Source: Kluyveromyces lactis
Lineage: Eukaryota; Ascomycota; Saccharomycetes; Saccharomycetales; Saccharomycetaceae
Direction: 5' to 3'
NCBI RefSeq assembly: GCF_000002515.2
Contig: NC_006037.1
Coordinates: 496,001 to 560,000 of the forward strand
DNA length: 64,000 nt
The position numbers and the translations under genes are program-made. A model generated the notes under the pieces. It was not told where the DNA came from and ran no database searches. It worked only from the letters and a program-made list of their open reading frames with translations. Of this stretch, positions 10,295 to 18,933 are shown one piece after another (within the stretch, counting starts at the first letter, position 1; each line of letters begins with the position of its first letter).

Positions 10295-10881
10295 GGACGT
10301 AATAAATTTATAACAAATGCCAGAGAAGTAAACAGTGTGAAGCATACGTCCACCGTAAAGTGCAATCCCTAGGGTATATATTCGAGTGGGTCAGTGGATC
10401 TTGATTACCTATCACAGAGTATGTAGCTCGGTCGATGCGGTCTATATTTTTCAGAAAAAAAAAAGTTTTGTTCATTCTTCAAAATTAGTTTTATTCCGGT
10501 GGGGGGAGGGGAAGATGACCTTAACAGGAAAAACAGGAAAACTGAATAAAGGAAAAGACCGAACTGGTTACCCGGAGAACGTAAGGTCACGTGGGATATT
10601 TTACGTATATCTCCAAGACAAAAGCTTTTTTGAATATCCAAAAATCTGGAGTAAACACCCAGACATTATGTCTTTGATCGGGTAACATATACTTAAGGCT
10701 TTGCCCATCTTTTTTTTTTTGTTTTTCTTCTTTTCAAAACGCCAGAATATCCAGACGCGTCGAAATAACAATACACCTGTAGTCTGTATTCACTTATAAA
10801 TATTTAACAAACATACTGCGTTTAATCATTGTTATCTTTGAATGCAATGATTTTTCAAATATATATAGTGCTATACTCATC
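9990..10881. promoter_or_regulatory. divergent promoter region of pyruvate carrier and 82-aa gene
   Basis: These 892 bases hold no convincing gene. They contain an AT dinucleotide run at about 10265-10293, a G-run with an AGGGG stress-element core near 10499-10512, a Reb1 site (TTACCCG, 10568-10574) with CACGTG 13 bases downstream (10588-10593), and T-runs plus TATATATA just ahead of 10882. Confidence 0.5.
10568..10593. promoter_or_regulatory. Reb1 site next to CACGTG E-box
   Basis: TTACCCG (10568-10574) is the Reb1 core and CACGTG (10588-10593) binds Cbf1-type bHLH factors. Both are general regulatory factors that open promoters; the pair sits between the two divergent genes, about 580 and 290 bases from their start codons. 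Confidence 0.6.
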
Positions 10882-11130
10882 ATGAATAGCAACCACTGGT
10901 CCGCACTCACAATGAGCCTTGGAAAGAGACCTAGAGTGGTTTACGACGAAGTTAGTTCGTCCGGATGCTATGGCCCAACGTTGAAGAAAGGCAATATCGG
11001 TTCTAGAAGTGACTGCGATGGGCAGGATGATAGGAAGGGAAACGTTTACGACGTAAGGATATTGATGTTAAATGCAAGAATCTTAGCTAAAACGAAAAAT
11101 ACTGCTGAGCAGCCTGTTGATAGTGTATGA
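10882..11130 (+). CDS. small protein of unknown function (82 aa)
   Basis: I do not recognise this protein. It is short, polar and basic at the start (MNSNHWSALTMSLGKRPRVVYDEV), with no signal peptide, membrane segment or Cys pattern that I can name. An internal ATG at 10912 would give a 72-aa form starting MSLGKRPRVV. Support for a real gene: it fills a position between two well-kept genes with its own TATA-like promoter, it has normal-looking codon use, and a strong hairpin follows 41 bases after the stop. Against: in S. cerevisiae no established gene lies between MPC3 and YAP1802. An AGGGG core upstream hints at stress control. Confidence 0.5.
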   Translation: MNSNHWSALTMSLGKRPRVVYDEVSSSGCYGPTLKKGNIGSRSDCDGQDDRKGNVYDVRILMLNARILAKTKNTAEQPVDSV

Positions 11131-11777
11131 CGAAGTGGATTGAAAAAAGAGGATTGTTTCATATTTTAATTGCACGATACCTTCGGTATCGTGCATTTGT
11201 TTTGATTGATGATGACGATGTTGTTATGGATGAGGGAGCCCTCAACTTATGCTCTTGATGGGGCCTTAATACTTTGTGCCCGGGTAACGTTATCGACTCA
11301 GCTCACCTCATCATTTGGGTTTGGGTTTCCCCCCGAAAAACTAGAGATTCCCCCCAAAACCACAATCATACGTCCGTTTCTAGGCCAAGACCCCTATTTA
11401 TTGCTCCAACTTTTTTCGGTAGCACATATTGCTCCAGTCCCTTCAGGCATTTCTGAAGATGTTACACAGATTGAAAATCAGAAATTCCAAAGTTCCAAGT
11501 TTTACCAATGATGTAAATTATATGGTTTTAGATTTGAACTTTCACTGAAATTGTTATTGTTTTGTGAGAAGGACAGTTTTTAAACAGTTATATTTGGTTT
11601 ATTGGATAAGCTTTTGAGGGTCAGGAAGTAGATTTTAATAAGACGTAAACACATTTGTGAGAGCGGTGTCAGTCTCGTACCATTCTTTTGATCTTTTTGG
11701 TTTGATAGGCTTAAATATTTGAGGGGTTTTCACATCACTCACGTTAAAAGGAAATAGGAGAAGCAACAAGAGAAGAG
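11131..11777. other. intergenic region before YAP1802
   Basis: The region of 647 bases holds the hairpin at 11171-11195, a reverse-oriented Reb1 core (CGGGTAA, 11281-11287), two C-runs (CCCCCC near 11330 and 11351) and the YAP1802 promoter. The open frames seen here have no coding character. Confidence 0.5.
11171..11195. terminator. perfect 11-bp inverted repeat, possible 3'-end hairpin
   Basis: TGCACGATACC and GGTATCGTGCA flank TTC. The hairpin starts 40 bases after the stop codon of the 82-aa gene and could stabilise or end its transcript. Yeast polymerase II does not need hairpins to terminate, so the role is inferred only from position. Confidence 0.4.
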
Positions 11778-13481
11778 ATGACGACTTATCATAGGCTCGT
11801 GAAGGGGGCGACCAAGATCAAGATGGCTCCTCCGAAAACGAAGTATACGGATCCTATATTGTTAGGAACTACAAACGAACGTGATTTTGGAGAGATTGTG
11901 AATGCCTTAGAGGAACGTATTAATGATTCTGCGTGGACCGTGGTTTTCAAGTCACTAGCTGTAGCACATCTAATGATTCGTGATGGTGATAAGGACATAG
12001 CGTTGAAGTATTTTTCAAGAAATTTGGATTTTTTCGAGCTACGTGGCCTGGCGCGTTCGTACCCTGCAAGATCTGGTGATGTACAAGCGTTAGATAGATA
12101 CAGGCTGTATTTGAAAGTGAGAAGCGAGGAATACGGGAAAGTTCGGAAGGATTACGTGCGCAACAGTAATACGAATTTAAAGAAATTCGACGATAATCGT
12201 TCGTCGGAATGTTTGGAACATGTGGAATCCTTGGAGTTGCAGATTGGTGCTTTGATCAAGAATAGGTACTCGCAATGCGATTTAAACAACGATTTAATTA
12301 TGTTCGCATTCAAGATGCTTGTACAGGACTTGTTAGCCTTGTACAATGCGTTGAATGAAGGTATCATCACTCTATTGGAATCTTTCTTCGAATTAACTCG
12401 TTCCAATGCTGAACGTACGCTTAAATTATACAAGAGGTTTGTTCAATTGACCGAAAATGTGGTACGTTATCTAAAATCAGCTAAGGCCGTTGGATTGAAG
12501 ATTCCAGTCATTAAACATATTACCACTAAATTGATCAATTTGTTAGAAGATCATTTACGTGAAGATACTGAAAATAAAGGTAACACTTTCTCGAAGGATG
12601 ATCAAACCCAGGTACAAAGTGAATTGGAACGCATTAGACATCAAAGAATTGCTTTGGAGAACCAATTGAAGCACCAATCGGTACAGCAAATACAACAGAC
12701 ACAGACTGGTTACAATCCATTTGCCACTAGTCCAATGTCTATGGCATCACCTCAATTCGACACACGCCCAGCGCAAGTGGCTAATACAAGCAATCCGTTC
12801 CAGCAGTATCAACAGGTACAGCCACAGATGACACAACAGATGCCTCAGCAGGTGCCTCAGCAAGTACAACCACAGATGACACAACAGATACCTCAGCAAG
12901 TGCCTCAACAGATGCAACAGCAAATGCCACAACAAGTTGCCCAACAAACTGGTTATAATCCGTTCCTGCAAGATTTACAGATGCAACAGCGGGCTCCTCA
13001 ACAAACTGGCCAACAGCAGATGCCCCAGCAAATGCAACAACAAATGCAACAACAAATGCAACAACAAATGCCCCAGCAAATGGCACCTCCGTTACAAAAT
13101 ACAGTCACTGGGATTCAACCCTTACAAACCGGTATGATGCCATTGAACAACGCAGCCACTGCACCAATCATTCCATCCAAAACAGGTCCAAATAATCCGT
13201 TCTCCCTAGAAAACGTGAATCGCCAACAACTCCAAAGACAACAAACAAACCCATTCAGCGTGCAAAACTACTCTCAAGTTTCAAATAACCCATTTTCCAC
13301 CGCCCCTGAATCGTCCCCACTGATAGTCCCTCCGAACAGAGCAACTACAGGTAATAATACATTCGGAGGTTTAGAACTGTTGCCTACAGTGCCTGTATTC
13401 CCACAAACTCAAATTCAACAAGGCTTTCAAGCAGTAGCCAACCAAAGATCACAAAATGAACCCAATTTGATTGATATATAG
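11778..13481 (+). CDS. YAP1802: clathrin adaptor of the AP180/CALM family
   Basis: The 567-aa protein is an AP180-type endocytic adaptor that binds PtdIns(4,5)P2 and clathrin at the plasma membrane. The ANTH domain covers about residues 1-280, with the lipid-binding signature LVKGATKIKMAPPKTKYTDP close to the N-terminus. The rest is Gln/Pro/Met-rich and unstructured. It has at least five NPF motifs (EH-domain ligands for Pan1/Ede1) and ends in PNLIDI, a clathrin-box-like sequence. Tandem repeats build part of the Gln-rich tail. The neighbours point to YAP1802 (YGR241C) and PFK1 (YGR240C); YAP1801 and YAP1802 are duplicates, so this represents both. Confidence 0.94.
   Translation: MTTYHRLVKGATKIKMAPPKTKYTDPILLGTTNERDFGEIVNALEERINDSAWTVVFKSLAVAHLMIRDGDKDIALKYFSRNLDFFELRGLARSYPARSGDVQALDRYRLYLKVRSEEYGKVRKDYVRNSNTNLKKFDDNRSSECLEHVESLELQIGALIKNRYSQCDLNNDLIMFAFKMLVQDLLALYNALNEGIITLLESFFELTRSNAERTLKLYKRFVQLTENVVRYLKSAKAVGLKIPVIKHITTKLINLLEDHLREDTENKGNTFSKDDQTQVQSELERIRHQRIALENQLKHQSVQQIQQTQTGYNPFATSPMSMASPQFDTRPAQVANTSNPFQQYQQVQPQMTQQMPQQVPQQVQPQMTQQIPQQVPQQMQQQMPQQVAQQTGYNPFLQDLQMQQRAPQQTGQQQMPQQMQQQMQQQMQQQMPQQMAPPLQNTVTGIQPLQTGMMPLNNAATAPIIPSKTGPNNPFSLENVNRQQLQRQQTNPFSVQNYSQVSNNPFSTAPESSPLIVPPNRATTGNNTFGGLELLPTVPVFPQTQIQQGFQAVANQRSQNEPNLIDI
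12816..12911 (+). repeat. two tandem 48-bp units coding for a Gln-rich 16-residue repeat
   Basis: The units 12816-12863 and 12864-12911 are nearly identical and encode VQPQMTQQMPQQVPQQ-type repeats inside the YAP1802 tail. They differ at a few positions, so the duplication is not brand new. Confidence 0.7.
13029..13070 (+). repeat. 12-bp tandem repeat (about 3.5 copies) in YAP1802
   Basis: The unit CAAATGCAACAA is repeated perfectly and encodes QMQQ. The identity at the DNA level suggests recent slippage and likely length variation between strains. Confidence 0.75.
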
Positions 13482-14370
13482 ATAGACTAAATATCCACCT
13501 AACTACCATTTCAACTACTTCCCACCAATTCGGAAGTGAAACGAAAATGAATCAAAGTAATGTACTTACAAATCATGTTGATGTCGTTATAGCCTTGTAC
13601 ATTTTTGACATCTTTATAATTAGAGATACCTCTGCCTAGCTAATGTTTCATCACGTGGTCATAAAAGGAAAGCTGGGCATGGAACGGGCCTGGGAGATAA
13701 TTGGAACGGTCGGCGGTTACGATTGATACGAACAAATGGAGTCATTCTAAACACCGGTTGTCGTTCCCACGTGACCCCGTATATACCCATGAATGCATTC
13801 TATATATATATGCCTCAGATACCGGAACAACTTTGGGATCTCGTAATCTTCCGTGTATCCCACATGTGTTACCCGCACGTCAGTTAGCAACTTCCACTAA
13901 AATCAAACATATTCCCCTTTCGAAAATCGTGCTGATTCCATTTTTTTTTTAGGAAGCTGGTACCAACCATGCCATAAAAAGGGAGAATCCCATTAGTGGA
14001 AGCTCTAGGCTCATCACGTTCTTTGTTTCTGCATGCCCATTATCGCAGCAACACTCACACAACCCTTCCAACATGGCATAATTCATATAATATCAAAAGA
14101 TTATATTCAAATGTGAAGGAATACATAAATACAATTGAATTATTTTCTAGGTAAGTAATCTTTTCTTGCATTGGTTTTAAGAAATGTTTTGATCTCTTGT
14201 TCTCAGAAACGTCAAACTGATAATTAAAGCTACATATATATACACACACTTGTATTAGTGATCTGATCAAGTGAGCTTTTTTTTTCATTGGGACAATCGA
14301 CAATTTGTTAGGGTCTTAATTAAAAAGCCTGTGTTTTAACGAAGAGAAAAGAACAAAATAAAAAGTAAAC
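13482..14370. promoter_or_regulatory. PFK1 promoter region
   Basis: These 889 bases hold the YAP1802 3' end and a long promoter for PFK1. It has CACGTG at 13652-13657 and 13768-13773, a Reb1 core TTACCCG at 13869-13875, CTTCC motifs (Gcr1-type core, for example near 13850 and 13891) and a TATATATATA at about 13801-13810. CACGTG bHLH factors and Gcr1 are known activators of yeast glycolytic genes. I find no gene here. Confidence 0.5.
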
Positions 14371-17349
14371 ATGAATAACTCGGTCTACGGCGTTGCTTTC
14401 CGTTCATTGAGTACCGGTGATGAAAAGCTGTATAAGGAAGCTACGAGATTCTACCATTCTTTGGGTTTCCAAACGGTAAAACTGTACGATAATTTTAAGA
14501 ACCATGACGATTCGAATTTGATCGTTGGTACTTCCAAGAACTCTGTTAAGGAATGTTGGTTGGAATCGTTCAAGTTGTCTGAACTTGATTCACAAGGTTT
14601 CAGAGTTCCACAACAGGAGGCTTCTAATCAGCTACAAACTGATGGTGTTATGATCAAGTTGAGGTTAGTGGACACTGAACCCCTAAATCAAACTGCCGAT
14701 ACAGTTGTGTATTACACCGTCAGTTTGGATGAAGTATCCAAGATTGGTGAAAGAGTTGATGATCATAACGTCAAATTAGTGGATCCTTTGGGTAACGTGG
14801 TTCTTGTCACTGATTCCCATGATGGTAAGGAATTAAACGCTTCAGAGTTCATCGCACCTAAGGATTCTTCAGTAGAACAAAAGATCACTGTAGAATTAGT
14901 GGATAAGGATTCCAAGAAAAAGAAAATTGCCGTGATGACATCTGGTGGTGATTCTCAAGGTATGAATGCCGCTGTCCGTGCAGTGGTTAGATCCAGTATC
15001 TATTATGGATGTGACGTTTATGCAGTTTACGAAGGTTATGAAGGTTTGGTGAAAGGTGGAGACTATTTGAGAAAAATGGAATGGAAGGACGTCCGTGGAT
15101 GGCTCAGTGAAGGTGGTACATTAATTGGTACCGCTCGTTCCAAGGAGTTCAGAGAAAGATGGGGCCGTAAGCAAGCTTGTTCTAATTTGATAGATCAAGG
15201 TATCGACGCTTTGGTTGTAATTGGTGGTGACGGTTCACTAACTGGTGCAGACTTGTTCAGATCCGAATGGCCATCTCTAGTTGAAGAACTAGTGAAGGAC
15301 GGTAAGTTTACTGAGGACGAAGTTGCTCTATACCAAAACTTAACCATTGTTGGTATGGTCGGCTCCATCGATAACGATATGTCTGGTACTGATTCTACCA
15401 TTGGTGCTTACTCTGCTTTGGAAAGAATCTGTGAGATGGTTGATTACATCGACGCTACTGCTAAGTCACATTCAAGAGCATTTGTTGTGGAAGTGATGGG
15501 TAGGCATTGTGGTTGGTTAGGTCTAATGTCTGGTATCGCTACCGCGGCTGATTACATTTTCATTCCAGAGAGAGCAGCTCCTCACGGCAAATGGCAAGAT
15601 GAGTTGAAACGTGTTTGTCAAAGGCATAGAGAAAAGGGTCGTAGAAATAACACAGTTATCGTTGCAGAAGGTGCATTGGATGATCAATTAAACCCAATTA
15701 CCGCCGAACAAGTTAAGGATGTCTTGGTAGAACTTGGTTTAGACACCAAAATCACTACATTGGGACACGTTCAAAGAGGTGGTACAGCTGTGGCACATGA
15801 TAGATGGTTAGCTACTTTGCAAGGTGTTGATGCTGTCAAGGCCATCCTGAACATGACTCCAGAGACTCCATCTCCATTGATTGGTATTCTCGAAAATAAG
15901 GTTATCAGAATGCCCTTGGTTGAATCTGTGAAACTCACAAAACAAGTTGCTGCAGCCATCGAAGCTAAAGATTTCGATAAAGCCATTTCTTTACGTGACA
16001 CAGAGTTCATTGAATTGTATTCCAACTTCATGTCCACCACCGTTAATGATGATGGATCTCAGCTATTGCCTGAAGCAGACAGATTGAACATCGCCATTGT
16101 TCACGTTGGTGCACCTTCTGCTGCTTTGAACGCAGCCACTAGAGCAGCAACATTATACTGTCTAGCTCATGGTCATAGACCATATGCTATTACAAATGGT
16201 TTCAGTGGTCTAATACAAACAGGTCAAGTGAAAGAACTTTCCTGGATCGATGTTGAAGACTGGCATAACCTCGGTGGGTCAGAAATTGGTACCAATAGAT
16301 CCGTCGCAGCAGAAGATATGGGTACTATCGCATACCATTTCCAAAAGAACAAGTTTGATGGTGTCATCATCCTTGGTGGATTTGAAGGTTTCAAGTCTTT
16401 GAAGCAATTAAGAGATGGTCGTGACCAATATCCAATCTTCAACATTCCAATGTGTTTGATCCCAGCCACCGTGTCCAACAACGTGCCTGGTACAGAATAC
16501 TCTTTGGGTTCCGATACCTGTTTGAATGCGTTAGTGAAGTACACCGATGCTATCAAACAATCTGCATCATCTACCAGACGTAGAGTGTTCGTTGTTGAGG
16601 TTCAAGGTGGACACTCCGGTTACGTTGCATCTTTCACTGGGCTAGTTACCGGTGCTGTCTCTGTTTACACTCCAGAAAATGCTATTAACTTAAAGACTAT
16701 TCAAGAAGACTTGGCATTATTGAAGGAAAGTTTCAAACATGAGCAAGGTGAAACCAGAAACGGTAAGCTTGTAATCAGAAACGAAATGGCCTCTGATGTC
16801 TATACCACGGAATTGCTTGCAGATATCATCACTGAACAATCAAATGACAGATTTGGTGTCAGAACCGCTATTCCAGGTCATGTTCAACAAGGTGGTGTAC
16901 CATCCTCCAAGGATCGTGTCATTGCATCCAGATTCGCTGTGAAGTGTGTCAAGTTCATCGAACAATGGAATAAGAAGAACACCGCTGCAGACAATGAGGA
17001 TTTCAAGATCCTACGATTCAATTACGTGAACGGTGTGAAGCAATACACTGTCCTTGACGAAGATCTATCTGCCGCTGTGATTTGTGTCAATGGTTCCAAG
17101 ATTTCTTTCAAGCCAATCGCTCATATCTGGGAAAACGAAACCAATATCGAACTCAGAAAGGGACAAGAAATTCACTGGGAAGAATACAACGAGATCGGAG
17201 ATATTCTTTCCGGCAGAAGTATGCTAAGAAGAAAGATCCAAAAGGAACAACAAGAAGAATCCTCTTTACCAAGTGTGGCAGACACTCCATTGTCATCTGT
17301 CACAGTTTCTACCTCTGCTGCAAAAGAAGACTCAGCCTTGTATGTTTAA
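14371..17349 (+). CDS. PFK1: 6-phosphofructokinase alpha subunit
   Basis: This is a subunit of the heterooctameric phosphofructokinase that commits fructose 6-phosphate to glycolysis. The 992-aa protein (S. cerevisiae Pfk1 987 aa) has the yeast layout: a glyoxalase-like N-terminal domain (about 1-170), a catalytic PFK half (about 185-560) and a regulatory PFK half (about 570-950). The catalytic half shows TSGGDSQGMNAAVRAVVR (about 190-207), GGDGSLTGAD, GSIDNDMSGTDSTIGA and MGRHCGWLGL. In the second half the active-site pattern has drifted (GAPSAALNAATRA, GGFEGFKSL), as in other duplicated fungal PFKs. Gln196 stands where S. cerevisiae has Pro. Neighbour order matches YGR241C-YGR240C; Pfk1 rather than Pfk2 is chosen from that synteny. 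Confidence 0.97.
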   Translation: MNNSVYGVAFRSLSTGDEKLYKEATRFYHSLGFQTVKLYDNFKNHDDSNLIVGTSKNSVKECWLESFKLSELDSQGFRVPQQEASNQLQTDGVMIKLRLVDTEPLNQTADTVVYYTVSLDEVSKIGERVDDHNVKLVDPLGNVVLVTDSHDGKELNASEFIAPKDSSVEQKITVELVDKDSKKKKIAVMTSGGDSQGMNAAVRAVVRSSIYYGCDVYAVYEGYEGLVKGGDYLRKMEWKDVRGWLSEGGTLIGTARSKEFRERWGRKQACSNLIDQGIDALVVIGGDGSLTGADLFRSEWPSLVEELVKDGKFTEDEVALYQNLTIVGMVGSIDNDMSGTDSTIGAYSALERICEMVDYIDATAKSHSRAFVVEVMGRHCGWLGLMSGIATAADYIFIPERAAPHGKWQDELKRVCQRHREKGRRNNTVIVAEGALDDQLNPITAEQVKDVLVELGLDTKITTLGHVQRGGTAVAHDRWLATLQGVDAVKAILNMTPETPSPLIGILENKVIRMPLVESVKLTKQVAAAIEAKDFDKAISLRDTEFIELYSNFMSTTVNDDGSQLLPEADRLNIAIVHVGAPSAALNAATRAATLYCLAHGHRPYAITNGFSGLIQTGQVKELSWIDVEDWHNLGGSEIGTNRSVAAEDMGTIAYHFQKNKFDGVIILGGFEGFKSLKQLRDGRDQYPIFNIPMCLIPATVSNNVPGTEYSLGSDTCLNALVKYTDAIKQSASSTRRRVFVVEVQGGHSGYVASFTGLVTGAVSVYTPENAINLKTIQEDLALLKESFKHEQGETRNGKLVIRNEMASDVYTTELLADIITEQSNDRFGVRTAIPGHVQQGGVPSSKDRVIASRFAVKCVKFIEQWNKKNTAADNEDFKILRFNYVNGVKQYTVLDEDLSAAVICVNGSKISFKPIAHIWENETNIELRKGQEIHWEEYNEIGDILSGRSMLRRKIQKEQQEESSLPSVADTPLSSVTVSTSAAKEDSALYV

Positions 17350-18367
17350 AAGACTAACCCTCTTACCTGTCATGAAAAGTTCTGAACATTAGAAGTTCAT
17401 CATATGCCATGTATACCGATTCTCGTTTCATATGTACAATAATATTTTACGTAACTAACTTTATTAATTATATCGATGAAGGACAACCCATAAGGTAAAC
17501 TACCCACCGTATATTACCGAAAAGTCTTTCAGGATTTTCGTATCACGTGATGCAACTATTTTATTGATTTTTCGAATCTCGCAGTTTCAGTTTGCGTGAC
17601 CATCCTTCCAGAAACCGTTGTTCGAGAAGAACTTCCGCTCTTTTGGGCACCCAAAAAACTCCAAAATGAGAAGTTGCCCCTCCACACCCCCCACTTTCAC
17701 CAACAGTTTACCACTTTGTGGCGTAATTTTTCCTAATTTTTCGTCGGAAGAAATCGGGATGGGGGCGCTAAACAGTTCACGCTCGATTAGCCAGTAATGT
17801 GATATCATTGGTCAGAGAAGAAACGGCTGATATAATTTATCTCAAAAGTGCGTTCATCTCATTGCATCTCATCGCATCAAAGCTGTTTACTATTTTGGAG
17901 CCTAGAAAAGAATGTAGGGGGACGGAAAAACTGATGTTTTACTCGAAAAGACATTTGAAGATTGCTTGAGATACCACAGGGCACCTGTCTATCTAAAGGA
18001 TAGCTTGACTATTTCCCTTTATGAACAGGATCGGTCACGCATTGTCGGAACTTTGCTATATGGCAGTACTAGCTAGGGTGCAATGACATCGATCAACAGT
18101 TCATAATTCATCTCTCACGTTGTCTTGTATAAGGATGAATGTGTCAAGAATAATCGTAAGAGACGTGTAGCATTTTGTCATGAAGACTGGGTGTGGGTGA
18201 AGCGATGGCTCACATGAAATCATGATATATAAGGAAGACAGAATCATGTATTGTTCTCATCAACCTATTATTCCTTCTTTTTGATGATATATATATGTGT
18301 TAAGGTTTCAGCTGTTATTATGACAACCAAGATATCCATCTGACAATCATCTCTCATATTAATAACA
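17350..18367. other. long intergenic region at a synteny junction
   Basis: About 1 kb without a clear gene. Left of it the order follows S. cerevisiae chromosome VII, right of it chromosomes X/XI. It holds a palindromic ATCACGTGAT (17542-17551), CCCCT (17677-17681) and AGGGG (17916-17920) stress-element cores, and a PAC-like stretch at 17855-17878. A 73-codon frame at 17587-17808 (minus) has no recognisable product. Confidence 0.5.
17855..17878 (-). promoter_or_regulatory. orphan PAC-like element
   Basis: The stretch ends with CATCTCATCGCATC, the reverse of the PAC motif, preceded by CATCTCATTG. PAC normally marks ribosome-biogenesis or RNA polymerase I/III genes, but the nearest genes are PFK1 (upstream) and a small mitochondrial-type gene 490 bases downstream. 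Confidence 0.5.
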
Positions 18368-18619
18368 ATGTTCGCTAATTACTCAGCCAAAGTTTCACGT
18401 ACAGTTACCAAAGCAATTCCTTCTGTAGCTACCATCGCTTCTGTGTCTATTCCAAGCAAAGTAGCCACAACCAAGGCCAATACGGCTTTGTTTAACGCTG
18501 GTAACTCGTTTAAATCGTTCAAAGAATACAGAGAAGTAGCAACCAAATACGGTCCTTTGAGCGCAAAGTTAGCCATTAAGAGACAATTGGCTTATCCAAA
18601 TGGGGCTCCTCAGTTATAG
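18368..18619 (+). CDS. small predicted mitochondrial protein (83 aa), YJL133C-A position
   Basis: The 83-aa product is rich in Ser, Thr, Ala and Lys and almost lacks acidic residues in its first 50 positions (MFANYSAKVSRTVTKAIPSV), which looks like a mitochondrial presequence. The C-terminal half, FKSFKEYREVATKYGPLSAKLAIKRQ, looks like a small folded or helical segment. It lies tail to tail with LCB3, the same arrangement as the small mitochondrial-proteome ORF YJL133C-A next to LCB3 in S. cerevisiae; I make the orthology from position, length and presequence, not from a remembered alignment. No function is known to me. Two stress-element cores lie in the upstream region. Confidence 0.7.
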   Translation: MFANYSAKVSRTVTKAIPSVATIASVSIPSKVATTKANTALFNAGNSFKSFKEYREVATKYGPLSAKLAIKRQLAYPNGAPQL

Positions 18620-18933
18620 ATGTCAGTCGTCTGATCCAGACCTCGTACCATTTTATCTACTAGCTGTATATACACTCGGTTGATCTGAACTGGATTTCAG
18701 ATCAAATAATTATGACTTATGGGTAAGTCACTGGTTTACTTTTTCAGATTTAGGCGGAGGTTTTCCAACTCAGTTGCATGCAGGTGTGCATCGTTTCAAT
18801 TTCGTCTCCATCTATCAGCCCCTTCATTAATTCGCCTTTTATAATGATATCCTAGATATAGTAAAGAGCTCTTTATAAACATATACTATAAATCACTCCT
18901 TTGATACACAAAACTTGTTAATATTGTTTTAAC
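18620..18933. other. convergent 3' region with inverted repeat
   Basis: These 314 bases separate two facing stop codons. An inverted repeat (TTGATCTGAA/TTCAGATCAA, 6-base loop) spans 18680-18705, 61 bases after the small gene's stop. Nothing else is evident. Confidence 0.6.
18680..18705. terminator. 10-bp inverted repeat after small gene
   Basis: Perfect 10-bp arms around CTGGAT. Its place just after the stop codon suggests a 3'-UTR hairpin; this is inferred from position only. Confidence 0.35.

Noticed and set aside
10386-10685. 99-codon open frame upstream of the 82-aa gene
   Set aside because: It lacks an ATG start and spans the Reb1 and CACGTG motifs.
11206-11511. 101-codon open frame before YAP1802
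   Set aside because: It overlaps promoter-type sequence and C-runs and resembles no protein.
17542-17551. ATCACGTGAT as a centromere CDEI box
   Set aside because: No AT-rich CDEII of the right length and no CDEIII sequence lies on either side.
17587-17808. 73-codon ATG-started frame on the - strand with a PAC-like motif upstream
   Set aside because: No recognisable product and unremarkable codon use; kept only as a comment on the orphan PAC.
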